DNA from: Anaerolineae bacterium
GTDB lineage: Bacteria > Chloroflexota > Anaerolineae > Aggregatilineales > Phototrophicaceae
Assembly: GCA_017303635.1 (NCBI GenBank)
Contig: JAFLCG010000014.1
Span: 115,522-179,521 of the forward strand
Reading direction: 5' to 3'
Length of the DNA: 64,000 nucleotides
Within the stretch, counting starts at the first letter, position 1. Every line of letters starts with the position of its first letter. The position numbers and the translations under genes were made by a program. The notes under the pieces were generated by a model. That model had not been told where the DNA came from. It ran no database searches and saw only the letters and a list, made by a program, of their open reading frames with translations. Positions 33,338 to 41,140 of the stretch are shown one piece after another.

Positions 33338-36226
33338 ATGCGTTTCTCGCTGCTGTTTGTAGCCGTCTGCCTGCTCTCGCTGCTTTTGTTGCCTAGTGGT
33401 CTGCCTACCACCAGCGCACAACAAGTTATAGTCCCTGACTGGTGCTATACGTTCGATTTCACCAGCGTAGACGGTCAACAGGGCTGGGCGCCTATGGCAT
33501 TGAGCGCTGATATAGCGGCGGGCTGGGGAGGCGGGGCGGCTGTGTTCTACAGTGGCGCGGGCTGGGGACTGGCAACCGATAATTGGGGGGCTTATTGGTC
33601 TGGTGGAACGATAGGTATCCAGCAGGCTTTTGAAGCGTCTATCACAGGCATCATTTACCAGCCAGAAACCAGTGATATAGGCATTCGGTTATTCTGGCGC
33701 AATTCCATGAGTAACCCATCCTATGCCCAGCCGCCGCATGTGGAATGGACGGGTACGGCTGGCAATTCATACTATTTTTCTACGCCATTTGAAGTGACAA
33801 CCGGCCTGCAAACAGGTTTGTCTAAAAATGGGCCTTTCAGCACGGCTTACAGATTAACCAGCCTGTATCTTGAAGGCGTCGGCACTAATCCTTTTCCTGA
33901 CAATGAATGCGGGGATGATGGGCTAATCCGTCCGTTCAGCGTAGCAGACGAGTACATCCCCACAGCGCCCTTGACTGATCCGGCTATGACCGATTATGCC
34001 GGGTTTTGGGACTGTAACGCGGGCAATCTCGAGCTATTGCCATTTCCATCTTGTGCCACTGTGGTGGCCCAGAGTTTATCGCTAAATGCTTCAGTTATGG
34101 CCGCTGGTGATGGCGTCATCACTTCAATTGCGCCGTTCTCTGACCGGCAAGCCTGCAAAACCAATGAGGTAAGGCTTTTATTTGGTGACAAAACCTGTCT
34201 TTACTTTTTGCCTAACCCTGATCCATTTGCAGCAGCGGATGGCTGGGTTACAGAAGAATTAGACAATGCGGCTTTTGTTACGCTCGAACTAGATTCAGGC
34301 GACATCATCACCTATCTGGTAAATGATGCTAATCGCTATGTTCATGTTGGTTTGCGCGTAGAAGCTGGCTGTATTCTGGGGAAGGCAATTGCCAGAGAAG
34401 CCGCGTCAACACGGCTTCAAGGCAGTATCAGCGCATTACTGGCCCTGTTAGGTGGTTTGGGTGGAGTAGCAACACAAATAGTGTTGCCCGATGATCCATT
34501 TGCAGCAGGCATCACGTTTATGTGGCGATTACAAGATGGAATTGGTGATGTAGGCCCAAGCCGCTTGTTAAATGACCTGACCGAATATGCAGACCCAACA
34601 CGGGCTTGTAATGCAGACCCGCGCTATGCCAATTGCATCACCAACAATCCAACCATGCTTAGGGATGGTGATGGCTGGTCAAGTCTGGGTACGGTGACAT
34701 GGAATACCTACAACGGCGCTGGGGTCACTATTCCGGCACAATCTGGTATAAGCCAGCTTTTGGCCCTGAATGAAAGTACAGAATATACGGTCAGTTTCGA
34801 CATTATTGGCGAAATTGGCGGGGATAGCACAGCCATACTGCAATTAGGTAATTTAGTCGAAGAAGTGACGATTAATCCGCTGGGCAACACAGTTATATTG
34901 CAAGGTGTACCAGTAGCGGACTATGGCACCTTAACCACTTTATCATTAACTAACATTGGGCCTCCTGGCTTCTATGTACAGGGCATTTGTGTAACTGAGG
35001 GCGATGTGATTCCGCCCCTTAGTTGTGGGGTTAATAATCCTACGTTTGATTTTGCCATTACGGGCTGGAATGTATCTAACCCCACCGTGCAATGGCGCGG
35101 GGGAGCGGCTTATGTGCCTAAGGATGAAAGCATTTTACAGCTTGTGACACTGGCAGAGGGGACATACACACTTGAACTCGATGTAAGGGCCAGTCTGGAT
35201 TATCTGGCCTATACAAATGGGGGTGGCCTTTCGATCAATGTTTATTTCCCGGATGGCAGCAGCGATAACCTACCATTGGAGGCCAACTATAATTTACCGG
35301 GTCAGCCAGGCTATCCCAATTTGCCCCAGCGCTTGACTGCAAACTTAACTTTAGCTTCAGGCGTGACTGGTAATCTACGTTTTGAGCCGGTGCTGGTGGA
35401 AGCGGATAGTACCATTCTGGGCGTGTTAATAGACCGTGTTTGTCTATCGCCTGGCGAACCCGATTCCGGCGGTGGCCCATTCACGCCAGTCTGTGATAAA
35501 GCCCCCATTCCAGAAACTGATGAGTTCGGGGCGTGGACGGCCTGGCACTGGCACAACCAATATAGATTCTTCAATTGTGAACTGATGGTATTTCTCAATA
35601 ATCAGTTCAAATTCTTTCAGGACACTACACGTACATCATTTATGGCGACGCGCTGGTTTATGTCATCGATCAATTACAGCGCGGGCTGGTTTGGGACGGA
35701 CTTCATCCCCTGGCTTAATGGGCATTTCCGCAACATTGCCGTAGGGCAAGTAACCACAATCAATGGGAGTAGCAGCGCCTCTATCTGGGATGTATTGCTG
35801 GCGCTTATCAATCAAGTTCTTAGTCCCATTATTTCCAGCTTGCAGCAAGTATTATCAGTTCTGCTCTGGGTACTTGTGGGCGTTGTTAATGTTGTCTTTC
35901 AAGTCGTAAATCTTGTCGTGGTAGTAGGCATTAAGTTTATTGGCATCATCTTAAGCATCTTCAATCTGGCAAGCGATGTATTGCTAACACTGGTGAATGC
36001 GTTTAATGCCGCGCCGGTTGCACCTATTACCATACTTCCCCAGTGTGGCATCGATCCACGCTCACACGTATTTTGTTTGGCCCTGTGGGTACTGGATAAC
36101 ACTATTCTTTCAGGCCCTGGGGAATTCATCATCCCGCTACTGGTTAGTATCGGGTCAATCCATTTGCTAATTTGGGTAGTAGACCGCTATCGCCGTCTCA
36201 TTGCCCAGATTGGATCACTAGCATGA
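33338..36226 (+). CDS. Large secreted, C-terminally anchored adsorption-like protein
   Basis: The ATG at 33338 starts a 962-aa protein with a signal peptide (MRFSLLFVAVCLLSLLLL, cleavage near TTSAQ). The ectodomain is rich in Gly, Asn, Thr and aromatic residues. It contains two successive jelly-roll-like units, near residues 440-560 and 570-705, both with an N-P-T-F/M ... GW ... W ... GA pattern as in CBM4/9-type carbohydrate-binding modules. The last 150 residues hold a long hydrophobic stretch and a final membrane helix before DRYRR. Signal peptide, binding domains and C-terminal anchor match the plan of filamentous-phage pIII, though it is far larger. The next gene overlaps as ATGA. Confidence 0.7.
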   Translation: MRFSLLFVAVCLLSLLLLPSGLPTTSAQQVIVPDWCYTFDFTSVDGQQGWAPMALSADIAAGWGGGAAVFYSGAGWGLATDNWGAYWSGGTIGIQQAFEASITGIIYQPETSDIGIRLFWRNSMSNPSYAQPPHVEWTGTAGNSYYFSTPFEVTTGLQTGLSKNGPFSTAYRLTSLYLEGVGTNPFPDNECGDDGLIRPFSVADEYIPTAPLTDPAMTDYAGFWDCNAGNLELLPFPSCATVVAQSLSLNASVMAAGDGVITSIAPFSDRQACKTNEVRLLFGDKTCLYFLPNPDPFAAADGWVTEELDNAAFVTLELDSGDIITYLVNDANRYVHVGLRVEAGCILGKAIAREAASTRLQGSISALLALLGGLGGVATQIVLPDDPFAAGITFMWRLQDGIGDVGPSRLLNDLTEYADPTRACNADPRYANCITNNPTMLRDGDGWSSLGTVTWNTYNGAGVTIPAQSGISQLLALNESTEYTVSFDIIGEIGGDSTAILQLGNLVEEVTINPLGNTVILQGVPVADYGTLTTLSLTNIGPPGFYVQGICVTEGDVIPPLSCGVNNPTFDFAITGWNVSNPTVQWRGGAAYVPKDESILQLVTLAEGTYTLELDVRASLDYLAYTNGGGLSINVYFPDGSSDNLPLEANYNLPGQPGYPNLPQRLTANLTLASGVTGNLRFEPVLVEADSTILGVLIDRVCLSPGEPDSGGGPFTPVCDKAPIPETDEFGAWTAWHWHNQYRFFNCELMVFLNNQFKFFQDTTRTSFMATRWFMSSINYSAGWFGTDFIPWLNGHFRNIAVGQVTTINGSSSASIWDVLLALINQVLSPIISSLQQVLSVLLWVLVGVVNVVFQVVNLVVVVGIKFIGIILSIFNLASDVLLTLVNAFNAAPVAPITILPQCGIDPRSHVFCLALWVLDNTILSGPGEFIIPLLVSIGSIHLLIWVVDRYRRLIAQIGSLA

Positions 36227-36813
36227 GGCGGCTAGTGATTGCGGTTACTCTGCTGGTGCTGGCGATTGGCTCCGCGTGGCCTGCCAGCGCCCAGCAGGGC
36301 CGCGACTGCGGGAACGGCCTACCGTGTGGCCCTATCCCTTGGCAACGCTTCAATTTGCCCCGGTTGGCAAGCCCTACGCCTATGCCTACGTTGAATGGGA
36401 CGGCTTTTTACTATCCCACTGCGGCCCCTTCCACACCAGGCGGCCCAACACCTACGCCCACGGCTGGTTTAGAGTCTATTGATACGGAACCCATCAACGT
36501 AGCTATTCAGACTTTGCAGTCTGTAACTGATGCAACTCCATTCACTGTGGTTGATTCGGATGGCACACCAATAGCATCAGAAGAACAAATTTCCAGAGTA
36601 GGCCAGGACGCCGGGACATTCTTTAGTTATGCCCGTTCGGTACTTAGCCCTACAACTTTTGGGCCTATCTGGCCGCTCGTGGCCTTTACCTTTACCGCGC
36701 TGGCAGTTGTGTTAATTGTGACTGTAAGCACATTTCTGATACCTAGCGCTGTGGCTATTTTTGGGATTATCCGAAAGATAATCAGCACTATTCTTGAGTT
36801 CATACCCCTATAA
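36223..36813 (+). CDS. Secreted/membrane protein (pVI-like position)
   Basis: The ATG at 36223 overlaps the stop of the large adsorption-like gene. The 196-aa product has a signal peptide (MRRLVIAVTLLVLAIGSAW, cleavage near ASAQQ) and a Pro/Thr-rich middle. It ends with two adjacent hydrophobic segments (PIWPLVAFTFTALAVVLIV and STFLIPSAVAIFGIIRKI). It follows the large gene as pVI follows pIII in Ff phages. The family is unknown to me. Confidence 0.6.
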   Translation: MRRLVIAVTLLVLAIGSAWPASAQQGRDCGNGLPCGPIPWQRFNLPRLASPTPMPTLNGTAFYYPTAAPSTPGGPTPTPTAGLESIDTEPINVAIQTLQSVTDATPFTVVDSDGTPIASEEQISRVGQDAGTFFSYARSVLSPTTFGPIWPLVAFTFTALAVVLIVTVSTFLIPSAVAIFGIIRKIISTILEFIPL

Positions 36814-36822
36814 GGGTTTCAC

Positions 36823-37107
36823 ATGACTCCAACGCCTACCCCTACGCCCGGCCCGACTGGAACACCAACGCCCCTCTGGGCTACGCCCTGGGCAACCCCC
36901 ACAACCCGCTCCATTGAAGGCGGTGAAGCTGGCTTTAGTATTGGGGATCAAGAAACGGCCCAGGGTATCGCTGAGGAAATTGTGGGCAGTTACAACTATG
37001 TCAACGCCCTGGGCGTGATGGATCTCATGTGGTTTGCGCTAGTGGTCTTTATTGCAGTTGGTGGCACTTGGACGGTTATCAAGCGACTGCAAAAACTAGG
37101 TGATTGA
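36823..37107 (+). CDS. Pro/Thr-rich single-span protein
   Basis: The 94-aa product has a Thr/Pro repeat N-terminus, a short polar segment and one membrane helix near the C-terminus (MDLMWFALVVFIAVGGTW). AAGGG precedes the ATG. It lies 9 bp after its neighbour and is part of the same operon. The function is unknown. Confidence 0.55.
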   Translation: MTPTPTPTPGPTGTPTPLWATPWATPTTRSIEGGEAGFSIGDQETAQGIAEEIVGSYNYVNALGVMDLMWFALVVFIAVGGTWTVIKRLQKLGD

Positions 37108-37109
37108 CA

Positions 37110-37928
37110 ATGAAGGTCGAATACCGCCCACCGGGCTATGACCCCACAACCAACTCGATTCCACCGGCCCGCACCAAAACCGGCCCGCTTTTGACGTGTG
37201 GCTTCCTGCTGCTGATGATGGCTTGTGGCGCTGGATGGTTTATCTCTGGTCAACTGGCGCGGCCTAAGGACGCCTTGCCCACAGAGTCGGCGCTGCTGGT
37301 CAGTGAAACGCCCAGCCCATCACCCACACACACGCTAGACCCCTGGGCGGCCACAGGGACAGCTTATTACTGGTCGACCCTGACCCCGCCGCCCACAGCG
37401 ACCGAAACGCCCACCATTACGCCCAGCGCAACCATTACCACCACAGCGACCGCCACGGAAACGCCCGACGCATGGGAAGCGACCGGTACGGCTATTTTTG
37501 TGTTGACCAGTGCCTTTACGCCCCAAACCATGCTTACTGAGACTTCCCCGCCTGCTACGCTGATCCCTGTGTATAACGGTGGCTCATCTGGGGGCAGTTC
37601 TGGGGGTGGCTCATCTGGGGGCGTGGTCAATCGACCCGTTCCGGTTTACGTGACTCAAGTCGTGGTCATCACCCAACCACCGCCCCCCACGCCCCGGCCC
37701 ATCGTCATCACTGCTACTTTTATGCCCGGCCCGACTGCTACGCCCACGGCTTCAGCTACGGCCACCCCCACGGAAACGCCCACGGCTTCAGCTACGGCTA
37801 CTCTGACTGCTACCGCAACGCCCACGGCTTCAGCTACGGCTACGGCCACCCTGACTGAAACGCCCACCGCTACCCCCACGGAAACGCCTAGCCCAACTGT
37901 GGAGATGACCAGTGAAACACCTCTATGA
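37110..37928 (+). CDS. Membrane-anchored Thr/Pro-repeat protein
   Basis: The ATG at 37110 has AGGTGA at the right distance and is preferred over a TTG 6 bp upstream. The 272-aa product has one membrane helix (LLTCGFLLLMMACGAGWFI). A long extracellular-type stalk follows: Thr/Pro repeats, a GGSSGG-type linker and a TATPT/SATAT repeat tail. The repeats are reflected in DNA as near-identical copies of CGCCCACGGCTTCAGCTACGG at 37741, 37777 and 37819. It is probably a surface stalk. Composition is biased, so homology calls would be unreliable. Confidence 0.6.
   Translation: MKVEYRPPGYDPTTNSIPPARTKTGPLLTCGFLLLMMACGAGWFISGQLARPKDALPTESALLVSETPSPSPTHTLDPWAATGTAYYWSTLTPPPTATETPTITPSATITTTATATETPDAWEATGTAIFVLTSAFTPQTMLTETSPPATLIPVYNGGSSGGSSGGGSSGGVVNRPVPVYVTQVVVITQPPPPTPRPIVITATFMPGPTATPTASATATPTETPTASATATLTATATPTASATATATLTETPTATPTETPSPTVEMTSETPL
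37741..37840 (+). repeat. Tandem Thr/Pro/Ala-coding repeat
   Basis: A unit beginning CGCCCACGGCTTCAGC recurs three times (37741, 37777, 37819) with 36- and 42-bp spacing. The same frame holds GGCTCATCTGGGGGC repeats upstream (37580-37622). These are slippage-prone stalk-coding repeats. Confidence 0.7.
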
Positions 37929-38256
37929 CTATCTGCGGGGCAAGGAAACCCGAAAAGACAAACTGCCCCGGCTGGCCCCCAGTCTGACCACCTACTGGAA
38001 ACCAGAGGACTTAGACGACCAGATAGAACTGATGATGATGAGCGGACGCTTTAGGGATGTGTATGCAGCGCGGGAATGGCTGGAGCAATGCCAGGTGCAG
38101 ACAGCGCGGGAAGCCCTGGCCCTGCTGCCAAAGCGCAAGCGTAAAAGCTGGCTCCACAGACTCAAGCTGTGGGCGCAGGGCCTTGAAGGGAGTTACCCGA
38201 CTGATCCAAACCGGGCCGGTATGCTGGAATGGATGAAAGAGCAGAGGCGGGGCTAG
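37912..38256 (+). CDS. Basic hypothetical protein
   Basis: The product is 114 aa, soluble and Lys/Arg-rich (LPKRKRKSWLHRLKLW). It starts with GTG, 17 bp inside the previous gene, after GGAGATGA. It is the last gene of the rightward membrane-protein operon and converges on the repressor gene 4 bp away. No motif is recognised; nucleic-acid binding is possible from its charge. Confidence 0.5.
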   Translation: MKHLYDYLRGKETRKDKLPRLAPSLTTYWKPEDLDDQIELMMMSGRFRDVYAAREWLEQCQVQTAREALALLPKRKRKSWLHRLKLWAQGLEGSYPTDPNRAGMLEWMKEQRRG

Positions 38257-38259
38257 GGA

Positions 38260-38601
38260 TTAGGCCGGGTCAAAATATGTTTCAAGCATCTTGACCGCCT
38301 TTAGTCGATCCTCTGCTGCTATTCGATCAATGATATAAGCGGCTTGCTCTCCCTCTGGCGTGTGTCCTGTATCCACTTCATAACCCGCTGCATGAAGCAT
38401 TACACCTATATCCATTTTCAGAATGTCAGATAGTGCAGTTCTGAATTCTGAATTATTTAATGGCGGCTGAAAGCGTCCGGTTTCCCAATGAGAAACCGCA
38501 GCGGGTGTAAATGGCTGTCCTAATAACTGAAGTTGAGCGGCTAATTCTTCCTGTGTTAGCCCTAAATGTTTGCGCCGGGTTTTAAGCCAGTTAGTTTTCA
38601 T
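38260..38601 (-). CDS. XRE/CI-type repressor
   Basis: The 113-aa protein has an N-terminal helix-turn-helix (KTRRKHLGLTQEELAAQL ... TPAAVSHWETGRFQPP) typical of XRE/CI regulators, and a short C-terminal domain. I place the start at 38601, where GGAGG lies 5 nt upstream. An ATG 12 bp earlier overlaps that ribosome-binding site. It is transcribed divergently from a 61-aa gene, with TAGCAA-type half-sites between them. It probably maintains a quiescent state of this half of the element. Confidence 0.85.
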   Translation of the reverse strand: MKTNWLKTRRKHLGLTQEELAAQLQLLGQPFTPAAVSHWETGRFQPPLNNSEFRTALSDILKMDIGVMLHAAGYEVDTGHTPEGEQAAYIIDRIAAEDRLKAVKMLETYFDPA

Positions 38602-38611
38602 ATACACCTCC

Positions 38612-38661
38612 ATAGCAATTCTAGCAAATAGTTGACAATTAATTGCTAACTATGCTATTGT
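38612..38661. promoter_or_regulatory. Divergent promoter with operator-like half-sites
   Basis: A rightward promoter, TTGACA (38632-38637) and TATTGT (38656-38661), has an 18-bp spacer. The region contains TAGCAATT, TAGCAAAT and the inverted ATTGCTA and ATGCTA, which look like repeated half-sites for the adjacent XRE repressor. Confidence 0.6.
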
Positions 38662-38696
38662 GTCCTATAGGTAAGCTATATACAGGAGTGGATACA

Positions 38697-38882
38697 GTGG
38701 CACGAACGAAGAAGAAAGAAATGACCAGTCTGCTACCAGCTACGCCATGCTCCCCAGATATGCGGAGTAAGATGGTTGTGATAGCAGAGCAGCAAGGCAA
38801 GAGTCTGGCTCAGGTACAACGGGAAGCGTATACCTTTTTTTTGAGCCGGAACAATAGCCATCCTATACCCACCGCTAGTTAA
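38697..38882 (+). CDS. Small possible DNA-binding protein
   Basis: The GTG at 38697 follows AGGAG by 8 nt. The product is 61 aa with a basic start (MARTKKKEM) and a helix-rich middle (DMRSKMVVIAEQQGKSLAQV). This resembles ribbon-helix-helix proteins weakly. As the first gene divergent from the repressor, it may act like Cro or an antirepressor. That role is inferred from position only. Confidence 0.5.
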   Translation: MARTKKKEMTSLLPATPCSPDMRSKMVVIAEQQGKSLAQVQREAYTFFLSRNNSHPIPTAS

Positions 38883-38913
38883 GCTATAGTTCAACGGAGA
38901 AACGACTCACACC

Positions 38914-39432
38914 ATGACCACCGCAACCATCGATTACCGCCTGAAAGTCTGGGACAACCGGGATCAATTTTGGCGCGCCCTGCCAGGGCCGGAAACCACC
39001 TTACAGGCCGCTATCGACCGCGCCCACGATTTGCTCATCCCGCGTGAATGCCGCATTGGATACCCGAAGGTTTCCATCTGGCAGGGCCAGCATATGGTCA
39101 ACTTGATCCATCAGACTCCGCGCCAGGCACTGACCGGCCTGGCTATCCCCGCCCCGCGTAGCAGCAAGCCAGCGATGAGCGACAAAATCCCCGGCAACCT
39201 GACCGTGGTCACAGCAAAGGAAGCAGAGGCCATGCCCTGGGATACCTGCTTCAAGGTCTGTCTGGTCAGCATGAAAAACTTTGTGATCGACATCGAACCA
39301 ATGGATAAGGCCACGATGGAATGGGACACCGATGGCAACCTGTTTGCATCGTCGGGCTGGGACTTCAAGCGTCGGTCAGTCGCCATTCACGCTGATGACT
39401 ATGTAGTTATCAGCAGCAAGGCCGGGGCATGA
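38914..39432 (+). CDS. Hypothetical protein
   Basis: The 172-aa soluble product has no motif I recognise. An ACGGAGAAA ribosome-binding site precedes the ATG. The stop overlaps the next start as ATGA. It is part of the early-type rightward operon under the divergent promoter. Confidence 0.55.
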   Translation: MTTATIDYRLKVWDNRDQFWRALPGPETTLQAAIDRAHDLLIPRECRIGYPKVSIWQGQHMVNLIHQTPRQALTGLAIPAPRSSKPAMSDKIPGNLTVVTAKEAEAMPWDTCFKVCLVSMKNFVIDIEPMDKATMEWDTDGNLFASSGWDFKRRSVAIHADDYVVISSKAGA

Positions 39433-39620
39433 ACCCGCCATTCTGGTGGAAGCTGTGGGTCATTCTTAGTGTCTTTGCTACTTCCCGCGCAATCTATCTG
39501 ATTTACAGCGGAGAGATTAAGGACATGTCATCAAGTGAGCTAAAGAGCTTGGCTCTAACACTCATGCTATCTGCCTTACTTGTCAACTTGCCCTTAGCGC
39601 TGGGAGTTGTATCGAGATGA
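39429..39620 (+). CDS. Two-helix membrane microprotein
   Basis: The 63-aa product has two hydrophobic helices with a polar loop (SGEIKDMSSSELKS) between them. It overlaps both neighbours by ATGA. It is the first of a run of four small membrane proteins. A holin-like role is possible but untested. Confidence 0.55.
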   Translation: MNPPFWWKLWVILSVFATSRAIYLIYSGEIKDMSSSELKSLALTLMLSALLVNLPLALGVVSR

Positions 39621-39712
39621 CCCGGTATCTGCCGTTCATCGGGGCCGCGCTGATGGTTCTCGCGGTCATTGCCGCCATGCTCACCATTGTTCTGTTTTTC
39701 GCTTCGCTTTAG
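39617..39712 (+). CDS. 31-aa single-span membrane peptide
   Basis: The start overlaps the previous stop as ATGA. The product is one hydrophobic helix after MTRYLP. Its stop codon is immediately followed by the AGGAGG of the next gene. A 79-bp duplication downstream carries a copy of its last 15 codons. Confidence 0.5.
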   Translation: MTRYLPFIGAALMVLAVIAAMLTIVLFFASL

Positions 39713-39741
39713 GAGGATCCCATGTTCAAGCGTCCGTTAGC
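39663..39741 (+). repeat. 79-bp direct repeat, copy 1
   Basis: This segment covers the end of the 31-aa gene, the AGGAGG site and the first codons of the next gene. It recurs at 40058-40136 with 4 mismatches that I can count. Confidence 0.85.
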
Positions 39742-40048
39742 GGGTCTCATTTCTGTTGACAGTATTTCGTTGATTATTGCCGGTTTGTTGACCTACTGGC
39801 TATTGAGTCCGACTGTCAGTAACCCGTTTAACCTTGCGCTTTCGGTAGCTATTGCCTGTGCACTTGTAGTTCACACGTTCAATAGTTCCCGGCCCATTCA
39901 TACGTTTTATGCACTGGTATTCAGCTTGCCATTGATTGTCATCAGTCACTACCCAGCAGACCAGAAGTTTTATGCTTTGCTACTGGTTTTGATTGTTTTG
40001 TTCCTCAAACTGGCCTATCTGCGGATTAAGACTCCGCAGTTGGATTAA
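39722..40048 (+). CDS. Multi-span membrane protein beginning MFKRPLA
   Basis: The 108-aa product has four hydrophobic segments. AGGAGG lies 4 nt before the ATG. Its first seven residues (MFKRPLA) are identical to those of the next gene because both lie in the duplicated 79-bp segment. The function is unknown. Confidence 0.55.
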   Translation: MFKRPLAGLISVDSISLIIAGLLTYWLLSPTVSNPFNLALSVAIACALVVHTFNSSRPIHTFYALVFSLPLIVISHYPADQKFYALLLVLIVLFLKLAYLRIKTPQLD

Positions 40049-40057
40049 ACCATCACC

Positions 40058-40136
40058 CGGTCATTGCCGCGATACTCACGATTGTTCTGTTTTTCGCTTC
40101 ACTTTAGGAGGATCCCATGTTCAAGCGTCCGTTAGC
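40058..40136 (+). repeat. 79-bp direct repeat, copy 2
   Basis: This is the second copy of the segment at 39663-39741. It includes an untranslated copy of the 31-aa gene's 3' end (VIAAILTIVLFFASL) without a start codon, showing tandem duplication and decay. Confidence 0.85.
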
Positions 40137-40311
40137 CCGTTTCATTGTCCTGCTGGTTATCGTCGGTCTGCTGGCCTTCCTGCTGCTGACTGCCTTCAGT
40201 GGACAATCATCCGGATTCAATCTGGTAGTCACACTGTCGATTGTCGGGGCCAGCGCCATCATCAACTATCGCCGGATGGTTGCCCTGGAAAATGACCGGC
40301 CCCAGCAATGA
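40117..40311 (+). CDS. Two-helix membrane protein beginning MFKRPLA
   Basis: The 64-aa product shares its first seven residues and ribosome-binding site with the 108-aa gene upstream, then diverges. Two hydrophobic segments (FIVLLVIVGLLAFLLLTAF and LVVTLSIVGASAII) are visible. It arose by tandem duplication of the region. The next start overlaps its stop as ATGA. Confidence 0.55.
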   Translation: MFKRPLARFIVLLVIVGLLAFLLLTAFSGQSSGFNLVVTLSIVGASAIINYRRMVALENDRPQQ

Positions 40312-40577
40312 GGGACTTCCTGATAGCCCTGGGTCAACACATGATGCAAACCACTATCCCACAGACCGAATCAGAACTGATCGACCGTTTCCGCTGGGTG
40401 GGTCATGTGGAGCTAGTGCAGCTGCTCATCCAGCTAAAGGGTCAGGAACCCATATTCATGAGCGGCCAGACGATTCAGCAGCACATCGATGCTTATGACG
40501 CCTGGGAAACCGAAATCATTCCCGTCAGCAGAGAGTTAAACCGGCGCATAGCTGCCGGAGAAATTGAGGTCAAGTGA
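40308..40577 (+). CDS. Hypothetical 89-aa protein
   Basis: This is a soluble, helix-rich protein starting in an ATGA overlap. No motif is recognised. It precedes another small soluble protein and the RepA-like helicase, so it may belong to replication control. This is inference from order. Confidence 0.5.
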   Translation: MRDFLIALGQHMMQTTIPQTESELIDRFRWVGHVELVQLLIQLKGQEPIFMSGQTIQQHIDAYDAWETEIIPVSRELNRRIAAGEIEVK

Positions 40578-40855
40578 TGGAGCAGAGACTCTACAAGCAA
40601 ATGTCAGTATTGGCGCTTCCGCCCCGGCTGGCCCACAAGCTGGATCAAGAACTGAGAACCCGCGTTTTTACCGCAGAGGTCAGTAACCTAGCCTACGATG
40701 TGGATTTTGATACTGACCCCGATAAGGCCCGGCTGATCTTTGAGGGTGAAGCCAGCATCCCCGAATGGGGGTCATTTATGCGCCAGGTGTATGGTCTGTT
40801 CACCGCGCCAGAGGTGTCAGAGTTCGCAGGACTGGGGGCCACTACAGGGGGGTAA
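40577..40855 (+). CDS. Hypothetical 92-aa protein
   Basis: This is a soluble acidic protein. The ATG at 40577 overlaps the previous stop by one base and has GAGGT upstream; a GTG 3 bp earlier is also possible. No known family is seen. A hairpin (40863-40895) follows directly. Confidence 0.5.
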   Translation: MEQRLYKQMSVLALPPRLAHKLDQELRTRVFTAEVSNLAYDVDFDTDPDKARLIFEGEASIPEWGSFMRQVYGLFTAPEVSEFAGLGATTGG

Positions 40856-40862
40856 AAGCGGA

Positions 40863-40895
40863 GCGGCGGACTCTGTGACCAGCAGAATCCGCCGC
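40863..40895 (+). terminator. GC-rich hairpin
   Basis: GCGGCGGACTCTG pairs with CAGAATCCGCCGC apart from one mismatch, around a 7-nt loop. It lies in the gap between small genes. There is no U-run, so termination is uncertain. Confidence 0.45.
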
Positions 40896-40924
40896 CTGTA
40901 TTACATCCCGTAAGGATTTAACCT

Positions 40925-41140
40925 ATGAACAGTATATATGAAAATCGTAAACCGTCAAACCAGACGGTTTCCAAACCGTCACTACCTACGGGCCAGTATT
41001 GGGATGATAAGGAATTCACCCGGCAGTATCGCCGGGGGATTTACCCGAAAGCCCGCAACCCAGAGTTAGCCCGCAATACGCGGGATTACTTCCAGACCAT
41101 TACCGAATGGACGCCAGACTGGAGCGCTGACTCATGGTAG
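40925..41140 (+). CDS. Hypothetical 71-aa protein upstream of helicase
   Basis: A Tyr/Arg-rich soluble protein of 71 aa whose stop lies inside the start region of the RepA-like gene (7-bp overlap). The coding sequence itself contains a small inverted repeat (AAACCGTC ... GACGGTTT). It may be an accessory to the helicase. The family is unknown. Confidence 0.5.
   Translation: MNSIYENRKPSNQTVSKPSLPTGQYWDDKEFTRQYRRGIYPKARNPELARNTRDYFQTITEWTPDWSADSW

Noticed and set aside
37335..37879. Long antisense frames opposite the Thr/Pro-repeat gene
   Set aside because: They are mirror frames caused by the GC-rich, codon-biased repeats, with Val/Gly-rich, unprotein-like sequences and no ribosome-binding sites.
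29654..38256. Conjugative type IV secretion locus
   Set aside because: Several membrane proteins and an FtsK-type ATPase are present, but I find no VirB4, VirB6-type, relaxase or pilin-processing protein. Kept only as an alternative.
36823..38256. Search for a Zot/pI-type ATPase after the pVI-like gene
   Set aside because: None of the genes here has a P-loop; they are Thr/Pro-rich membrane proteins or a small basic protein.
39993..40295. A 100-codon frame overlapping the MFKRPLA genes
   Set aside because: It covers the duplicated region in another frame, has Cys/His/Pro-rich composition and no ribosome-binding site.
40950..40975. Inverted repeat AAACCGTC/GACGGTTT
   Set aside because: It is short, inside a coding frame, and not repeated elsewhere in the window.
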